Assembly (NCBI GenBank): GCA_030248215.1
Contig: JASANG010003737.1
Location: 164,463 to 228,462, forward strand
Direction of reading: 5' to 3'
DNA: 64,000 nt
From: Enoplolaimus lenunculus
Lineage: Eukaryota > Nematoda > Enoplea > Enoplida > Thoracostomopsidae
A model generated the notes under the pieces. It saw nothing but the letters and a program-made list of their open reading frames with translations, had not been told where the DNA came from and searched no databases. Position numbers and translations under genes: made by a program. Below, piece after piece: positions 22,887-35,699 of this stretch (its first letter is position 1; each line of letters opens with the position of its first letter).

Positions 22887-25800
22887 ATGGATGAGCCATT
22901 ACGAGAGATTTTAAATAGTCATTTGTTTGATTTTGCGCGTGACCTTAACCTTACTGAAGTCCTGGTATTGTTACGCAGCCGAAATGTGATCCGCGAAGTG
23001 CAAGTTGAAGAAATTGAAGTAAGCGAATAGCTTTGGTAAATATATAACGAAGTCATATTTATGTATTTAAACTACGTGTTATAATAGGCCTCGATTGGCA
23101 CCAGCCCCGTGCCTTGCATCCCGGCCACGGTAAAAATCCTGGCCTCGGTGCAACGAATATATATTATATGTTTAATGTGATGTTGGTGTTCCTTTTGCCC
23201 AATACTGGCAAGACGGATGGTGCGACCGGATATCCGGTTTCGGTTTAATGTACGGCAAAACCGATATCCGGATCAGGTTTCGTTATCCGGTATTAAACCC
23301 TGTGGATATTTGCTGTTGTGGTGCCAAACACCATTAAACTGTGTGCACATATTTAACATCTTGCTGCGATTGCTTTTCCGGGAAAGTAAACCTGGTAATA
23401 TTTTCGCTAACAGAAATGGAAAGAAAAAATCGAACCTAACAATTGTTTTTCATTTAGTAAAAGTATACTTTTGAGCGACGCAATTACTTTGAACCGTGCT
23501 TCTATTTACATGCTATATTCAGTTAATATCCGATTCCTGCGAAAAATTCAATATCCGGCTCCTGTTTCAGTATCCGGTAAATTAATATATGGTCACACCC
23601 TGCCAGGACATCGCCTGTATGAAACTGTGCAGTTACATCTCATATAAGTGCTAGAACTAGGGTGCCGGGAAAATAAAAAACACTTTATTCTTTTTGTTAA
23701 AATTATTTCCAGAAGTTCTGGAACAAGACTGGCCGTGTACACGCTTATGAGGATCAAAATGCGGGCTATTGTATCGTCGTACACTTCCTAACATTTTGGC
23801 TTACGCTTTGGACAAGACTTGCCTCTGCGTAAGCATGAACCTAAACGTTTTCCTGGGTCTTACATACGTAAGCAGGACTTTATAAAGTTTGTAACGTATT
23901 TTATAAAAAATTTTCGAATGGCTTTTCTTGTAAAAATCTGTGAACAAATCACATAGGGGTTGACCCCTGCCTTCGGCTGGTTATGCTCTTGGCCGCAAAT
24001 GCATAACTATTAAATTTCTTACAGTCGATGCGAACAAGTTATGATAAACGGCAAGAGTTGATCCGTATTCTGCAACGAAAAGACAACGAAGCGTTTTTGG
24101 AGCTTTGTCGGGCACTTGTTCTCACACAACAGTATGGTTTGATAAGACGTATTTTCCCAACATTCGAGCCGCGTGTTCATGATCCGTTAGTGCTCAATGA
24201 GCTGAGGATCGGCTCTGATGTTCGTGTTCAGAGTAAGTTTTGAATTTAGTTTTGTGTACGTAATATATTCCGCACACTGATTTTTCTCTGTGGAATTATA
24301 GGGATGTGTCGATTAATCGGCATCGATATGGTAATAATCGCACTTTTCGTGAGCATCGGCATCGGCACTGCAAAAAAAGTGCAGATTCTTACCGACAGAA
24401 AAAATATAGTAAATTTTTAATTTGTGTCTTTGAATTAAAGCCATTTGATTATAACTTTTTTCGAATTGCACAGAATATGCAGTTCTTGTAAAACAATATT
24501 TATTTTAGTTTTTACAATAATTATTAACTTTTGTTAGATTTCAATGAACACCAGGGTTCATCTTTAATTCTGTTCCGGCCGGAATTCCTGCATAAATTCA
24601 ATTCCAGTTCCTGTTCCTTTTCCTGCATTCAAAGGTACCGGAACCGGAATTTCAACGGTTTTATGTCAAATTATTCCTAATTATTTAAATGTCTGTGGCA
24701 AATTGTAATTTCAGTGGATTTGCAATTAGTTCCATTTTAGGTAATAAACTGTTTCTGTTGTGTTTTTGCAAAACTTGATGATGAAACAGCCGAAAATTCG
24801 TCTAAGCCATTTTTCAAGGTTTTCTAAAAAGTCCAACAGTAGATCGGTGACGAAAATTATTTCAAATTCTGGTTCCTGTTCCTGTTCCGGCTAAATGTTG
24901 TTCCTGTTGGAACTGTTGTGAACACCTATATATACGACGCGAAATTAAAGCTTTAGTGCAACTGATTAAGGAAGCACGCGTTTTAAATTTAGGCTTGCTA
25001 TGATGTACTGTTTTTTGAATGATGAAAAGTTTATCGTTGTTAACTTTGCTAGCTTTTCTTTTTCGATAATAAACTGGTGTTTGATGATGCAGTGCTACTC
25101 GCAATAGAACAACAAAAGTACGCTGCTAGTGGCAATGAATCTCGACGTTCAAATGGTCATTATGTTGTCAACAGTAATAATAATTATTCGATTGAATCTG
25201 ATTCGGATGCCGAAAATAGTGATAAAGATGTTGAAAATGGTAACATTCCAATACGAAACGGGGTTCAAAGTGGTGCTGCAACTACTAGTGCTACTTCTAT
25301 TGGTTTTGATAAACTGATTGCTAAAACGCCGCGATCTGATGAAGAAATTGCACTTGAGCAAATGTACATGGAGGCTGAATTGGAAGCTTATAAAGGTATA
25401 GTAGTTTTTAGTTAGGGTGATGGTACAAAGATGTATTTAAATTTTAGTTAGATCTTTACTAAAGTTTTCGCGAGATCCTGCAAATTACACAGGTTTATGC
25501 ATTTTAATTAATCAGTTCAAATTGTTTTGTTTAGTACAAATGCATTTATATTATAACAACGTAATATTAAAATTCTTCCTGTCCTTTTTAGATGTGCTGG
25601 AACCATGTGGTAAACTAACGGATCTCGTTGTCGAAACAACTGATGCTGCAAGCATATCAAAACTCTATGATCCAGATGATGTACGTATGTTACAAAAATT
25701 TTTGTTTTCCAAAAATATTGCCAACTGAAACTAAGGAGGTTAAATTTCTATGTTTCACGTAAAATTTAGTAAATGTCAATGAAGTTAGATCCTTGTTACT

Positions 25801-28800
25801 TTATTTGATATTATTGTCTAGTTGTACTTAATTTTGTTTGGTTTATAAGCAGCTTTATTATTTGTCAGTTGTTGCGACTGTCAGAATATTACGTATTTCC
25901 GTTTTTGGAAATGTATTTTTTCGACCCCGCCCCAGTCAATCTCATGGCTTCAATTATAGAAATTTGTAGCTCAAAATTATAAGTAGTACTGAACTCAAGT
26001 ATATTTTTTATTATCTAGGTTTATCGGAGCAATCTCAATGGTCGCAAAGGAGTTGCATTAATTGTTAATAATCGAAAGTTTATGTCGGCATCCGGTCTAA
26101 ACAACCGAGAGGGCTCAGATATCGATTGCCACAACGTGTCCTATTTGTTTGAGCGTCTTGGATATACGGTTAAAGTGAAGAACGATGTTACTGGGTTGGT
26201 ATGTTATTGGGAGTTGAAGCAAAAGGGCGAAGGGCAGTAGCTGAAAAGTGTTGATGAAATATAGGAAAGAATATTATTTAAATTTATTCGGAAAGTTTGC
26301 TGGAACTTCTTAAATTTTAAAAATGTTAACGAAGCGGATTTAAGTTCCGTTGTTTGTACTTAAAACGTTATTTATGAAAGTAATTTAACTACGTGCATAA
26401 ACTGATTTAGCGTTACGCACACGTTTTCAAAATCTAATAATGTTGACATTTGGCGGCTGTTCTGTAGAAACACGAATTTGTAGAATTCTGATTGAGTTGC
26501 ATTTTTGCTTACGTTTTGCTTTTGCATGGCAGATTTAAGATGAGGTCTTCGTGTATTCAGTGATATCCAAACTGTTACTTAGACTTGAACGCTTTTCTAA
26601 CTTTGAACTTTATTCAAACTAACGTTTCAGTGTCATTAGTATCTTCGATGAAATTAGGCGAATATAGCAAACAATAAGCAGTCATAAAATTAGACTCAAC
26701 AATTGGCTTCGGTCGTAAATTGAGTTAATTCAAGGGTGGTTTAAAATTTTAAATTTACTTCTCAGCAACTGAACCGTTATTTTATCTGTTTTACAATCGT
26801 ACAACTGAAAGCAGCAGTTTCGGACGTACTTGTCTTGTTTTAGCAATTAATGCGTGCCATGAGTAAATTTGCGCAACGCACAGACGAACATAATGCCGCA
26901 GATTCAGCAGTCATTGTCATATTTTCGCATGGTGAACCGGGCCAAGTGTACGGTGTCGATGGTGTATTAGTCCCTATCGACTCGATTGTCGAGGCAATCA
27001 ATCCGAAATATTGCCCTGTGCTCAGTGGCAAACCAAAGTTATTTTTTATCCAGGCGTGTCGTGGAAGTAAGTAAAGCTTTTATTTGCTAGCCTTGGTGTG
27101 TTTTCTCAAATACGCAATATATGCGTCATGTATTGTCTGTCGTTAGTTTTTCAGCGCTTTTGCAGTTAAAATCTGCAGGAATTGAAGTTGAAAATAACTG
27201 TGTACCTGTTTCGACCTAGCGGTTGTCATCGTAAAACAAATGTTTGAAAGCTTAACGCGGAACCAGAGTTCCAACAGGAAATTGAGCTCAGTAGTTAACT
27301 ACTACTAGGTAACAGGAATTGCAATAATTTTTGGAGGATTTTGTACCGGAACAGCAATTTTATTGGAACCCTCCGAAAAATCATTATGAATGTTGTAGTC
27401 AGTTAAGAATACTGCTGGTTCGGCTAAATAAAAAGCATAGAGTGCGAGGCGAAGACCATGCTCCCTTCCAAATTTTGTTACCATGTAGAAATTTCTGTCG
27501 AAATTTACCCAGAAAAGATTACATCTAGTATGGTGCAGCTTGCTACGGCGTAGATACATTCTTACGTGTGTCCTAGTTCAACAAATTTGATAAACCTTGC
27601 AAATGAAACAATTTAACGACATGCTAAAAAGTCACGTTTTTGTAGTTCTTCAGAACAGGCTGTTTGAAATTTTAGTTCACTAGCCAATTAGGCTAATACT
27701 CTAGATTTTAAGTTCACAATGCTGTATTTTTAATTGTTACTAATGTATGATGGTAATTTGAGAGGTTTATTAAAAGAAACAACTGAAATGTTTAGCAGTC
27801 GTGGCTAAAAAATTAGTAAAAAGTAAAACACTGCTTCAAAATGGTTTATTTTCATTTTCAGAACTCAAAGACTTTGGTCAGCTGTTAGGTCCGGTAGATT
27901 CCACCGACGGTCGCTCATTGGCTGAACTGATGGCAATAAGTTTTGGACGCCGTTCTGATCTGGTGAAAAAATTGCAAGAACTTGATTCACGTGATTTCCA
28001 CGATACGAAAGAAAAAACCAAAAGGTTGCCACTTGAAGCAGATGTTCTTCTTGTGTACTCAACAACGCCAGGTTAGTTTTGTCCGTTGTAATATTTACTA
28101 TAGTGTTAAAATAAAATATAATGTAAAATACTAAGCTGTCTATGAGAAGCCGTGATTTAAACTGCAGTTTTTAACGAGAATTAATATATTTGACTTTATT
28201 AAACCACATATTTATTTTTTAAATGCATAATTTGTGCACATTATTGTGTGCAGTTATACTATTTATACTTGGCCTTTATCAGCATTGTGTGTTTTGCCAA
28301 GAAAATATAATAGTTTATTGTCGCGTACCTAACTTTGAACGAAAATTTGTTTTTATTTTAGGTTACGTTTCTTGGCGCAACTCAGTACGCGGGTCATGGT
28401 TCATTCAAGCAATGTGCCAGGTATTTGCGGAACATGCTGCTCGTATGGATATTCTGGAAATGCTAACAAAGGTACCCATGTATTTTATGTTATTGCCGTT
28501 CGACTAACTTCTTTAATTATTGAAATAATATGTTCTACATTCGGGTTTTTGATCAAGTTGTCACATTTTCGCATTGATTACTGTGGAAACTATGCCAGCT
28601 ACTAATAGTTATGAAAGCTTCGAGTGTGTTAATTACGCCTCTTATTCCGAATTCAACTAATTTTTGTTGTTTGAATTTTAGCGTTTTATTAACCGGCCAT
28701 TTATAAGTGATGAATTGAAAAGCTCCGCGTTCGTTGGTTGAAATGTTAAAGGCATATTGTGTCCATATTTTTAGATGCATGTAGCGTCTGTCACCGCTTA

Positions 28801-29151
28801 GGGTTCAACTCAACAAGTTTATCAATTTAAAAATAATCGCTAACCAGTTGTAGGTGTTTGTTAATCACTTGACCGTAATAGGCAATTATTGTATTATTAT
28901 TAAAGGTAAATCGGCGTGTGGTTGAAGCGTTTCAGTCAAGCGAGGGGGCAAAACAGGTACCAGAACCGTGTACTCGATTGTTGAAAAAGTTTTACTTTTT
29001 TCCTGTCGCTGAACCTATTAATCAAAGCGGAGATGGTGTGGAGTTGCGTGGGCGAACGGAAACTACGGTAGATATGGACGGTGATAAACGTAACTTTAGC
29101 GTGTCAAGAAACGAGCCAGCGGAAGCAGGTGAGACGGTGTCACAGGTCTGA
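22887..29151 (+). CDS. CARD-containing initiator-type caspase, nine exons
   Basis: Exons: 22887-23018, 24025-24232, 25093-25395, 25592-25680, 26019-26198, 26844-27066, 27862-28071, 28362-28471, 28906-29151; 566 aa. All junctions have GT/AG and agreeing phases. Residues 1-95 form a CARD, with helices 1-3 in exon 1 and the rest in exon 2 (ending [20 protein letters not shown]), as in CED-3, Dronc and caspase-2/9, which are activated on adaptor platforms. Residues about 115-240 are an acidic, Asn/Ser-rich linker. The protease follows: substrate-pocket Arg274 ([10 protein letters not shown]), catalytic His333 (IFSHGEPG) and Cys376 in QACRG, then a long inter-subunit linker and the small subunit with [16 protein letters not shown] and [10 protein letters not shown]. 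The C-terminus runs about 50 residues beyond FYFFP, longer than usual. It contains GCAG|GTGAGA, a good donor, so the true end could lie in a further exon. Introns 1 and 2 hold MITE copies. It looks functional. Confidence 0.9.
23212..23612. mobile_element. hAT-like MITE (family F) in caspase intron 1
   Basis: Left end GGTGCGACCGGATATCCGG, right end CCGGTAAATTAATATATGG running into GTCACACCCTGCC. The terminal motifs match the family; the outermost bases have diverged and no 8-bp duplication is clear. Confidence 0.6.
24298..24930. mobile_element. Two small repeats in caspase intron 2
   Basis: 24298-24385 is a family G piece (GGGATGTGTCGATTAATCGG). 24550-24930 starts CACCAGGGTTCATC, is rich in TTCCTGTTCC/GGAACCGGAA, and ends GGAACTGTTGTGAACACCTA, an inverted echo of the start. 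It resembles another CAGGG-type MITE. Confidence 0.45.
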
Positions 29152-31635
29152 TAAAATTATGAAATCATTCTATTGCAAAAGTGGGGTCGTTTAGATTTTG
29201 GAAAAGTTTGTTAAGTGTTATAAAAAATTCAAATGAGGTGACTGAGTTATAACGGAACAAATTGAAACAAGACACAATAGCTTGTGAAGCTTATGTAGTG
29301 TTCAGTGTCGAAGCCATAACAGTATTCATCAAATGGCAAATTATTTAACGTTTCGGAATAGTACATTGAAGTTTTTCATATGAAAATTTGATTTCGAAAG
29401 CGCACTTCCTGATCCTGACTAAACACTAGAGCTCTCTACTGATTTCTCTCTTGTGCGATGTCTTATTGCTTAGGCATGTTGTTATGCTGTGGGTTTTGTC
29501 ATTAAACCGTGTTTTCCAATAAACATGATCTGTATTTGTTCAATATTCTGCTTGGTATTGATTAATTTTACTTATACTACTTGTTATTTATGTGTTTGTT
29601 TTGAAAACGCTTTGAATTCTGCTCGTTTCCAGTTACACCTTTTGCTAACTGGCACTTTTGTAGTCCTCTTTACAGTAGAAAACTTTCCCCCGCTACAACA
29701 ATTTTGTTATCAGGTCGGGCTACCACTCCCTGAACCCCCTGCGATTTGAACAGACACTAAACAGAATGGGGATTACCGCACCAAAGGCCCACTGCACTAA
29801 TCTATTCTCATATTTACGCGCCAAAACAATTCAAATCTGTATGAGTAACTTTAGCTCTATCAATTCAATAATAAAATGGTTAGTGCAGGGGGCGTGATGG
29901 GCGGCAGCCCCCCAATTCCTGTATTGTTATCAAAATACAAAATATGTTTTAGTGCCGGAGGTTTCAAAAACATTGCTTTAAACAAAAGGCTTGTGGCAAA
30001 CGTGTAGCTCAGGTTTGAAAAATATCAGTTAATACGTGCGTTCTCGCCTACATTTCAATAACTTTATATCATTTGGTTCCAGCCAATAATTAATATCGTA
30101 GTAAAGTCGGGTCATATATATTATCAAATGTATCAGATAATTGGATCAAAATGACAACTATTTTGTACTTTTTTATTATGTTGTGTTTTGTTGATGCACA
30201 TATCAGTGTATTTTGCAATTTGAATACCAAATTGCAATATAATGGTCAGTTGTTTGTGTCTTTCGTTTTCCAATTATTTCTGCATAATTTGTGTTGATAT
30301 TAGCAAACGAGTTCGTGATATATGTAATCTTGAACGCATTACCTACGCATTTATTGCACTATTAGAATACTAGTCGTAGGTCGCTGGAGTTGATCTGGTC
30401 CACTGCACGGATGTTTGTACGATTACCCAACACTTTGGTCGCTTGCATTTGTATGTGCTTTGAGTCAGTTGAAAATGAGAACAAATGATAACTGTGAGAA
30501 AAAACGCACAATTGGCTTGATACGGTGTAATGTGTATACATACTTTTGTCATACTAGCGAGTATATAATGGCTCGTCCTCATACATCTCTGAACAAATTA
30601 TTGTCCGCTCAGCGTTGTTGCAACACATCACGAGCTCTGGAAATCATCAAAATACGGTTGTTTCGTGTAATATGTATTGGGTATTGGTTATCAACGGCGT
30701 ACAGGTAGCGTTTAAAGTCATTTTGTTTCGATTTCAGATGGGCAAATTTGTAAGGTCTACAAACAGTTTTAGTAATACTATTTAGTGTAAACAATCTGGC
30801 TCAGTGTTGTTCTATCCTTATCATTCTTAATGAGGTTATTTTAGATGCTGTTTATTCGTGTACTGCATTGGTGTAGATTATGATTGCTGACTTTTTTAAA
30901 CTAAGAAACGCGAGGAAATTTTTATTGTTTGCATTATTGTATTTTTTGTTGATAATTGGAGGTTTTTGCGTACTTTTTTATGTTACCAGTCGTAAAAAAT
31001 GGATGTGCTGTTGATGTGGAAGTATGTTTAACGTTGCTTAACAGAAAAAATGTTGAATAGAACAATTAAAAGGATGCATGTGCACAAAAAGCTGCGAGAG
31101 CTGTGAGATACATGAGTTTGTACAGTACCAAATTTTGTGTAAATTCAACGTTTTTTGATCAAATTTAATGCATATTTCGTGGTAGGTTTAACCTGCAGGC
31201 GAAATATGTGTTTTATTTTTAACCAACTAATTTTTCATTTTGAGTTTGAAGGAACTCTCAAGTTGCCAGCATAAGGGTACACTGCTAATCTTGCGGCGTT
31301 TGTATGTCAGAAAGTTTAGGGCTAATTTGAAATTTTAGATAGCATAGCAATTATTGAAAACGCAGCGGAAGCATTCAAGTGAACTCGCCTTATTGACCGT
31401 ATGTTTTATTATTGGAGGCCTTTATTGATGCATTTCGAAATTATGTGCATTATTTTTACTGTTGTGTTATATTCGTTTTATAACTACTGAACTCGTGCTG
31501 AAATTTTGAACCTAAAAATAGGGCAGAGTATATAACAAACTGTTTTGAAAGAAATATTGATTTACCAAGAAATGGATATACATTGTGAAACGCTGTTAAA
31601 TTAATTCTAAGTTAAGCAGAACCATATAGAGGCTT
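29152..31635. other. Gene-poor stretch, nothing seen
   Basis: AT-rich sequence after the caspase. Only short spurious frames. I looked here on the minus strand for further exons of the CARD gene at 37.6 kb and found none with caspase motifs. Confidence 0.45.
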
Positions 31636-31639
31636 TCAC

Positions 31640-31775
31640 GAAAATTTTTCTGCGAATGCGGTGGGGCTCGAGCTCACCAATTACTTACTGAGTACCGGTT
31701 CGCTGCTCTAACACCTGAGCTGCGCAGCCACGCGCACTTTTCGTTACAATTGCTCTATATACCGTAAGTTTGATA
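31640..31775 (-). repeat. tRNA-derived SINE, copy 1
   Basis: On the minus strand the text runs GTGGCTGCGCAGCTCAGG, TGTTAGAGCAGCGAACC and GAGCTCGAGCCCCACCGCA, with A-box-like and B-box-like elements in tRNA order. The acceptor arms do not pair well. The TATATACCGTAAGTTTGAT text beside it recurs next to the second copy at 32005-32075. Confidence 0.6.
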
Positions 31776-31851
31776 CTACAAGATACGTATATGAATAGGC
31801 CACATAACCGCATGGGCTGGAGAGCGTCTTTCACATTTCCCACCCAATTCA

Positions 31852-31977
31852 TAGGCTCTACAGGACTACACAAACTGAGTCGAAATTCGACTGCGCCTCG
31901 AATTCATATCAGTTTGTGTAGTCCCATAGAACCTATTTCGGAGACAGTAATTTTGACTCATCATTTTTTGCAGTATA
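31852..31977. mobile_element. Palindromic MITE (family D), partial
   Basis: TAGGCTCTACAGGACTACAC, GAGTCGAAATTCGACTG, CAGTTTGTGTAGTCCCATAG and ending TTTTTTGCAGTATA. It lies between the two SINE copies. Confidence 0.7.
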
Positions 31978-32004
31978 CCATATAGTGTTGTTCACAAAAT
32001 TTAT

Positions 32005-32075
32005 GCTGCATATGCGGTTGGCTCGAACCCTGGACGTACGGGTTACCGGTCATCTATATACCGTAAGTTTGATTT
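32005..32075 (-). repeat. tRNA-derived SINE, copy 2 (fragment)
   Basis: CATATGCGGTTGGCTCGAAC plus CCTGG and GGGTTACCGGTC, then TATATACCGTAAGTTTGAT as in copy 1. The B-box half survives; the A-box part is missing. Confidence 0.5.
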
Positions 32076-32525
32076 GATGGCAGAAATAAGCGTCGCATTA
32101 TTATGTTAGTTTATGAAAGATTGTAAACAATATTAAACGCACGTGAAACGTTATGGATTTAATTATTGTACTCTTGAGTTTTCGCCCCATTTGCAGTTTT
32201 TCATCGATGTATATATGAGTAAATGTGAACTGAGTTTATTGCATGTTGAGTACGCAAAAGAAATAATGCCGAAAATATTTTGAAAATATTCTTATTAAGT
32301 CTTGTACAAGAAGACATTTATTAAGTTAACGTTACCTGTAGCATCTGGGTGCAACACGTTTTGTTCACTGTAAATTCAAGTTAATTGATTTTAACTCAGA
32401 ATGTGTTGAGTTCACTCAGAGTTCTGAATTAGATCTGTCAGAACTCAGAATTCTGAATTGATTAAACTCATAATGAGCTAATAACTCACCGAGAATTAAA
32501 TCAGCTCTTAATAAGTTAATACTTA

Positions 32526-33183
32526 TGCGGGGTTCACGTTATAACCGGGGCAGGCGTGATACGGTTTGTCCCATGTTGATTCGACATCAACGTTAAAATT
32601 TGACCACATCGGGTCGACAGACAGAACTCGAATGTCGTACGGCATTAGCTTACAAACCACCGCTCTCAAATGATCAATGTGGACAAGGGACGGTATGTCA
32701 CGATACTGTAGGAAATTTATGCCAATATCATATATTTCAAAATTTCAACGAATATATAATATTCAGCGGGAGTGTAACCTTTGGGCACTAATAAATGAAT
32801 AAGAAGTTGGACGGTAGCGGCACAAATGTGCTAAAAATACCAAATACATGCCTGCCAAACGTTTCCGACACAAAATCGGTTAGAACCACAGCTTCATAAT
32901 TCAAAAATTCAAATTTCAAATTCTAGTATATGATGTTCAACAGGACAATTTGGGTATATTACCTCAAGTATGCAGATATTTGAAAATATGTCATGATATT
33001 CGCAGACAATACCGCGAATATCATATAATATTGAAGAACAAAAGGTGATCCACACATGATAATAGCAGAAAAATACGAATTTTTGAATACGATATGGGGT
33101 TTAAAGCAGACAAAATGGGGCCCAATAGTCTTATAGGGACAAAACGTGTCCCAAGTTTCCCCAGTTATATCGTGAACCCCGCA
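32526..33183. mobile_element. Harbinger-like MITE (family E), copy 2
   Basis: 658 bp, left end TGCGGGGTTCACGTTATAAC, right end the complement of TGCGGGGTTCACGATATAAC. Target duplication TTA at 32523-32525 and 33184-33186. Shares the interior with 2204-2825 (AACAGGACAATTTGGGTA and others). Non-coding. Confidence 0.8.
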
Positions 33184-33449
33184 TTACTGTTAAATCAGAA
33201 ACAAACAGAAATAACTAATTCCATCACTGAGTTGATTAATCAACTCATTGGAATTTACAGTGAAGCTAATATACAACCGCAGGTTTGCATCCAACAGAAG
33301 GTTCACCTCTCACTGGTAGAATTTTGTCAGAGTTATTCTGTCATTTTTACGTCCAAAATGAGTTCTACATCACGTATTTGTTTACATTGGCCATTAATAC
33401 TACAAATTCTGACTGTTACTTTCAGCACTTGTCCGGTACACAATAAATT

Positions 33450-33526
33450 GGTTGCGCCCCTATGTCTGTTTCAGGTTGCCTTTGTTAGGTTGCGCCCCTA
33501 TGTCTGTTTCAGGTTGCCTTTGTTAG
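33450..33526. repeat. Perfect 38-bp tandem duplication
   Basis: Two head-to-tail copies of a 38-bp unit beginning GGTTGCGCCCCTATG and ending CTTTGTTAG. They appear identical, so the duplication is recent. Confidence 0.95.
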
Positions 33527-33721
33527 CACACAAAAATTTATATTGTTTCGCGTATAAAAATAAAGGGTACAGCCGGAAGACTGGCTCCAACGAAAAATTA
33601 TCGCCGGTTCCACTAGAATTTTGCCGGGGTCTGGCAATTTCGCAATAGAACTTTATCGATTTTTATCAATCTCGTCTCTTTTACAGCAGTGTGTTCTATA
33701 AAACTTTGGGACAATTTTAAT

Positions 33722-34008
33722 TAGGGTATAAACGGACAGAAAAAATAACGGAAACGGATAGTAATCAAAACAACAGTAACGGAAACTGAAAACGAATATT
33801 GAAGTATAAAAGATTCAAAGTTCGTAGTTTTGTTTTATTTCAAACAATTTTAGCATCTCTTGTAATGAAAAATTGCCAGATGATATAATACCTGATTTAT
33901 GATTAATTTTAAGCGTGAAAAATAACCGAATTTCCATTAATGGAAACGGAAAGAGACATTGATGTTTACCGGAAGCGGGAACGGATATATGTTTACACCC
34001 TAAAAGCT
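33722..34008. mobile_element. CAGGG/TAGGG-type MITE
   Basis: Left TTAGGGTATAAACGGAC, right GGATATATGTTTACACCCTAA, inverted echoes of each other, with GGAAACGGA blocks inside. No clean duplication at the borders. Confidence 0.45.
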
Positions 34009-34121
34009 CTTGAAAATTTTAATAGCGTTTTACTAAAAATTTTAAGCAACTTATATTCACTGTTTTTTCAGCAACACTGCAAATTTTATTGTTAAAATTA
34101 GCAAATTCAACCTTATTTTTG

Positions 34122-34215
34122 TTACTGTAGTGACCCGAATAAGAGGGGGTTACAAGCGAGGGTCCCCATTTGGAGTCCCAATCAATAGGAGTCTGTATTC
34201 CTAATAAGAGACATA
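34122..34215 (+). mobile_element. TA-type MITE (family B), end fragment
   Basis: TACTGTAGTGACCCGAATAA, GAGGGGG, then CCCAATCAATAGGAGTCTG. Matches the first 95 bp of the family. Confidence 0.6.
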
Positions 34216-34364
34216 AACGCTAAAATATCATACGACATGTTTGGAAACGTCTGAAAAGTTGTGAAGCTAGGTTTAATGTTCGTGGAACGTCATGATGCTA
34301 AAATATTAAATTTAAATTATTTGCATATAGAACTGTATTTCAGGAGTTCACTATATATACAAAT

Positions 34365-35287
34365 GTTGGCCAATGTTACTTTTATGGTCCTAACAGTAGG
34401 TTAAGCGTATTCCTAACCTTAAGCCTAAGCCTAAGCGTTGCAAAAATGCTTTCCTAAGCCTAAGCCTAAGCAAAAAATGTAATCTTGAATTTAAACCTAC
34501 TCTTTTAACTATTTTATAGACCCAACAGAAACCTGGACGCCTTTAAAATAGAATCGAATAAGAGATGGGCTGATATTTATTTGGCCTTTCCAGAGGGTAC
34601 CGTCTGATATTCTGTTACGGACTGTTATTTATTTTTAACCTGCCCTCCGTCGCCGTTCGTTACTGATATATATTCGCTATTGCAACTTTCCGTTGAATTA
34701 AACGTTTAATTTTCTTGTATCAAAAGCTTGAGCGATAATACAAGGCTATTATATACTTAAGAATTTACTGTCAAAACTTAAGTATGCTTTAAAGTTTCGA
34801 ACTCAACTTTATTTGGTACTGGAGTCATTTACGCGCAACAATTTCAAATAATGGCCTCCAATTATGGTTTAGGGGCACTATCCGGCTACGGACTCTTATT
34901 ATGGATACAGAGTCCTATTCATTGGTACCAAAAATGGGGACCCTCATATTCGGCTCACTAGAGTATGGAGTAAGTCTGGTGCTTAAATTCATGTTGCATT
35001 TAGCTGGTCGTCGCCGCATGGAATCGTACGCGAGTTGCACTGTAGGACGCTTCGCCTATGATAATTCAAGCACGTTACGGTCGGCAACAAATAGCGCAAG
35101 AACTCTACCCTAAAATAATGGAAGAATAATTTGGTCCATGTTATTTTGAGAGGCGTATCGTTTTTCCGACACTAAAAGTTAAAGGTTTTAACTAATATTT
35201 TGCTTAGGTTTATTGTTAGGCTTAGGTTTATGAATATGCTTATACTACTGTCACTCCTCTAAAAGTATCATTGGCCAATTGTTTTAT
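34365..35287. mobile_element. MITE family A interrupted by family B
   Basis: Outer ends are inverted: GGCCAATGTTACTTTTATGG at left, and at right ATATGCTTATACTACTG then AAAAGTATCATTGGCC. TAAGCC units lie at the left (34424-34465) and TTAGGC units at the right (35205-35240). The middle (about 34570-34945) is an inverted family B copy (ACGGACTGTTATTTATTTTT, GGAGTCATTTACGCG, CTACGGACTCTTATTATGG). Confidence 0.6.
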
Positions 35288-35444
35288 AAAATTTGTCATT
35301 TTCAACCATTACATAATAGCTCAATTTTCAGCACATCATGATGACGCAGTGGAATATGCTGCAACTTAGCACCAAACCATGTCCGGTAAATTAGCATTTC
35401 GAAGTGGAATTACAATTTGTCGCCCTGAAACAATACATAAAAGC

Positions 35445-35690
35445 ATACGGAAGTTGGTCAGTGCATAGAATAGGGCCGTAACAGTAGTTGTATAAGCGTT
35501 TTTCTAAGCTTAAGCTTCAACCTAAGCGGAAGAATGAGTTTATATCTAAAAACCTAAGCCTAAGCAAACAAATCAGTCTAAAACTCAAGCTTGCTCTGTT
35601 GCAGTCTTGCAGGAAGTTGTCTCTTTTGATCAAAAGTGTGTTTTCAACTGGAACTTGGAAACGTTACAACAAAATCAACGAATAAATATT
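35445..35690 (+). mobile_element. MITE family A, copy
   Basis: AGAATAGGGCCGTAACAGTA, GTATAAGCGTTTTTCTAAGC, ACCTAAGCCTAAGCAAACA. The right end is not clear. Confidence 0.5.
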
Positions 35691-35699
35691 CCTCCAGAG

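Noticed and set aside
31690-31765. Functional tRNA gene
   Set aside because: A and B boxes are visible but the acceptor arms do not pair, and the adjoining text recurs beside another copy as in a SINE.
33094-33648. 184-aa plus-strand ORF
   Set aside because: It overlaps the end of Harbinger-like MITE E and the 38-bp duplication; the composition is not protein-like.
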